Shown in pieces: positions 63,964-64,000 of a stretch of 64,000 bases of DNA (the stretch's first letter is position 1; every line of letters begins with the position of its first letter). A program made the position numbers and the translations under genes. Below the pieces are notes generated by a model that was given only the letters and a program-made list of their open reading frames with translations, had not been told where the DNA came from and did not search any database. This stretch comes from JAGPCH01 sp039810605 (GTDB taxonomy: Bacteria; Bacteroidota; Ignavibacteria; Tepidaquicellales; Tepidaquicellaceae), in NCBI GenBank assembly GCA_039810605.1, contig JBDHXH010000001.1, positions 1 to 64,000 of the forward strand, given 5' to 3'.

Positions 63964-64000
63964 GATTCATAAGTTGTAAAATTTTGAAAAAGTTAGTGTC

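Noticed and set aside
1..64000. tRNA, rRNA or riboswitch genes
   Set aside because: Reading the intergenic regions, I found no cloverleaf, rRNA or known riboswitch pattern; a dedicated covariance search could still find a small RNA.

Overview
The window is AT-rich bacterial chromosome. It most likely comes from the Ignavibacteria or another lineage of the Bacteroidota/Chlorobi group. The main evidence is four large secreted proteins (3590-4813, 46835-49930, 52765-54561, 60960-61883) that end in the type IX secretion (T9SS) sorting domain with the NYPNPFNP signature typical of Ignavibacteria-like genomes. A DUF5686 outer-membrane protein, a DnaQ/GIY-YIG fusion nuclease and many starts without a clear Shine-Dalgarno sequence fit the same group. 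This is inference from families; no 16S gene is present. I see no tRNA, rRNA, CRISPR array, prophage or complete insertion sequence.

Layout. 51-3254: two copies of a Bacteroidota-type helical protein family, one of them frameshifted; a distant relative lies at 54695-56164. 3590-9195: a secreted beta-propeller protein, then a minus-strand group of peptide ABC ATPase, imidazolonepropionase and a PQQ-type sugar dehydrogenase. 9476-12522: biotin carboxylase, biotin carrier protein and a PrsW-type membrane protease. 12569-20972: a tightly overlapping surface-glycan operon (a flippase fused to a glycosyltransferase, then six more glycosyltransferases), running straight into nadD. 21663-23567: a Yip1 protein and an M48 CAAX-type protease. 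23619-29370: a minus-strand run of purF, pepP, pcrA/uvrD and an EVE protein. 29825-36191: nuclease fusion, membrane protein, PAP2 phosphatase, Tag glycosylase, DinB protein and aminotransferase. 36481-43438: rplY, pth, membrane pyrophosphatase, rsmG and a DUF5686 protein. 43460-46758: a second small glycan cluster (flippase, methyltransferase, glycosyltransferase). 46835-54561: a subtilisin-like T9SS protease, a SLATT-like two-helix protein, a tandem pair of related membrane proteins and an FG-GAP/ASPIC protein. 56991-62772: nuoABCDEF of complex I on the minus strand, interrupted between nuoB and nuoC by a T9SS-secreted protein gene with its own strong terminator. 63027-63963: a lipoprotein and a cysteine-type CcmE.

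The regions between genes hold several non-coding structures. These are a two-copy dispersed palindromic repeat (9336-9401 and 50057-50122), a 118-bp MITE-like element (29598-29715), a nested inverted-repeat element (34726-34827), a 13-bp-arm hairpin without a T tract (5246-5286), two short tandem arrays of 9- and 10-bp units upstream of pcrA and nuoC, and a duplicated terminator module (52598-52758).

The observations I rate highest are the secreted-protein gene, terminator and 10-bp array that split the nuo operon; the Cys-for-His replacement in CcmE; the flippase-glycosyltransferase fusion; and the two repeat families. I did not find a convincing new multi-gene defence or metabolic system.
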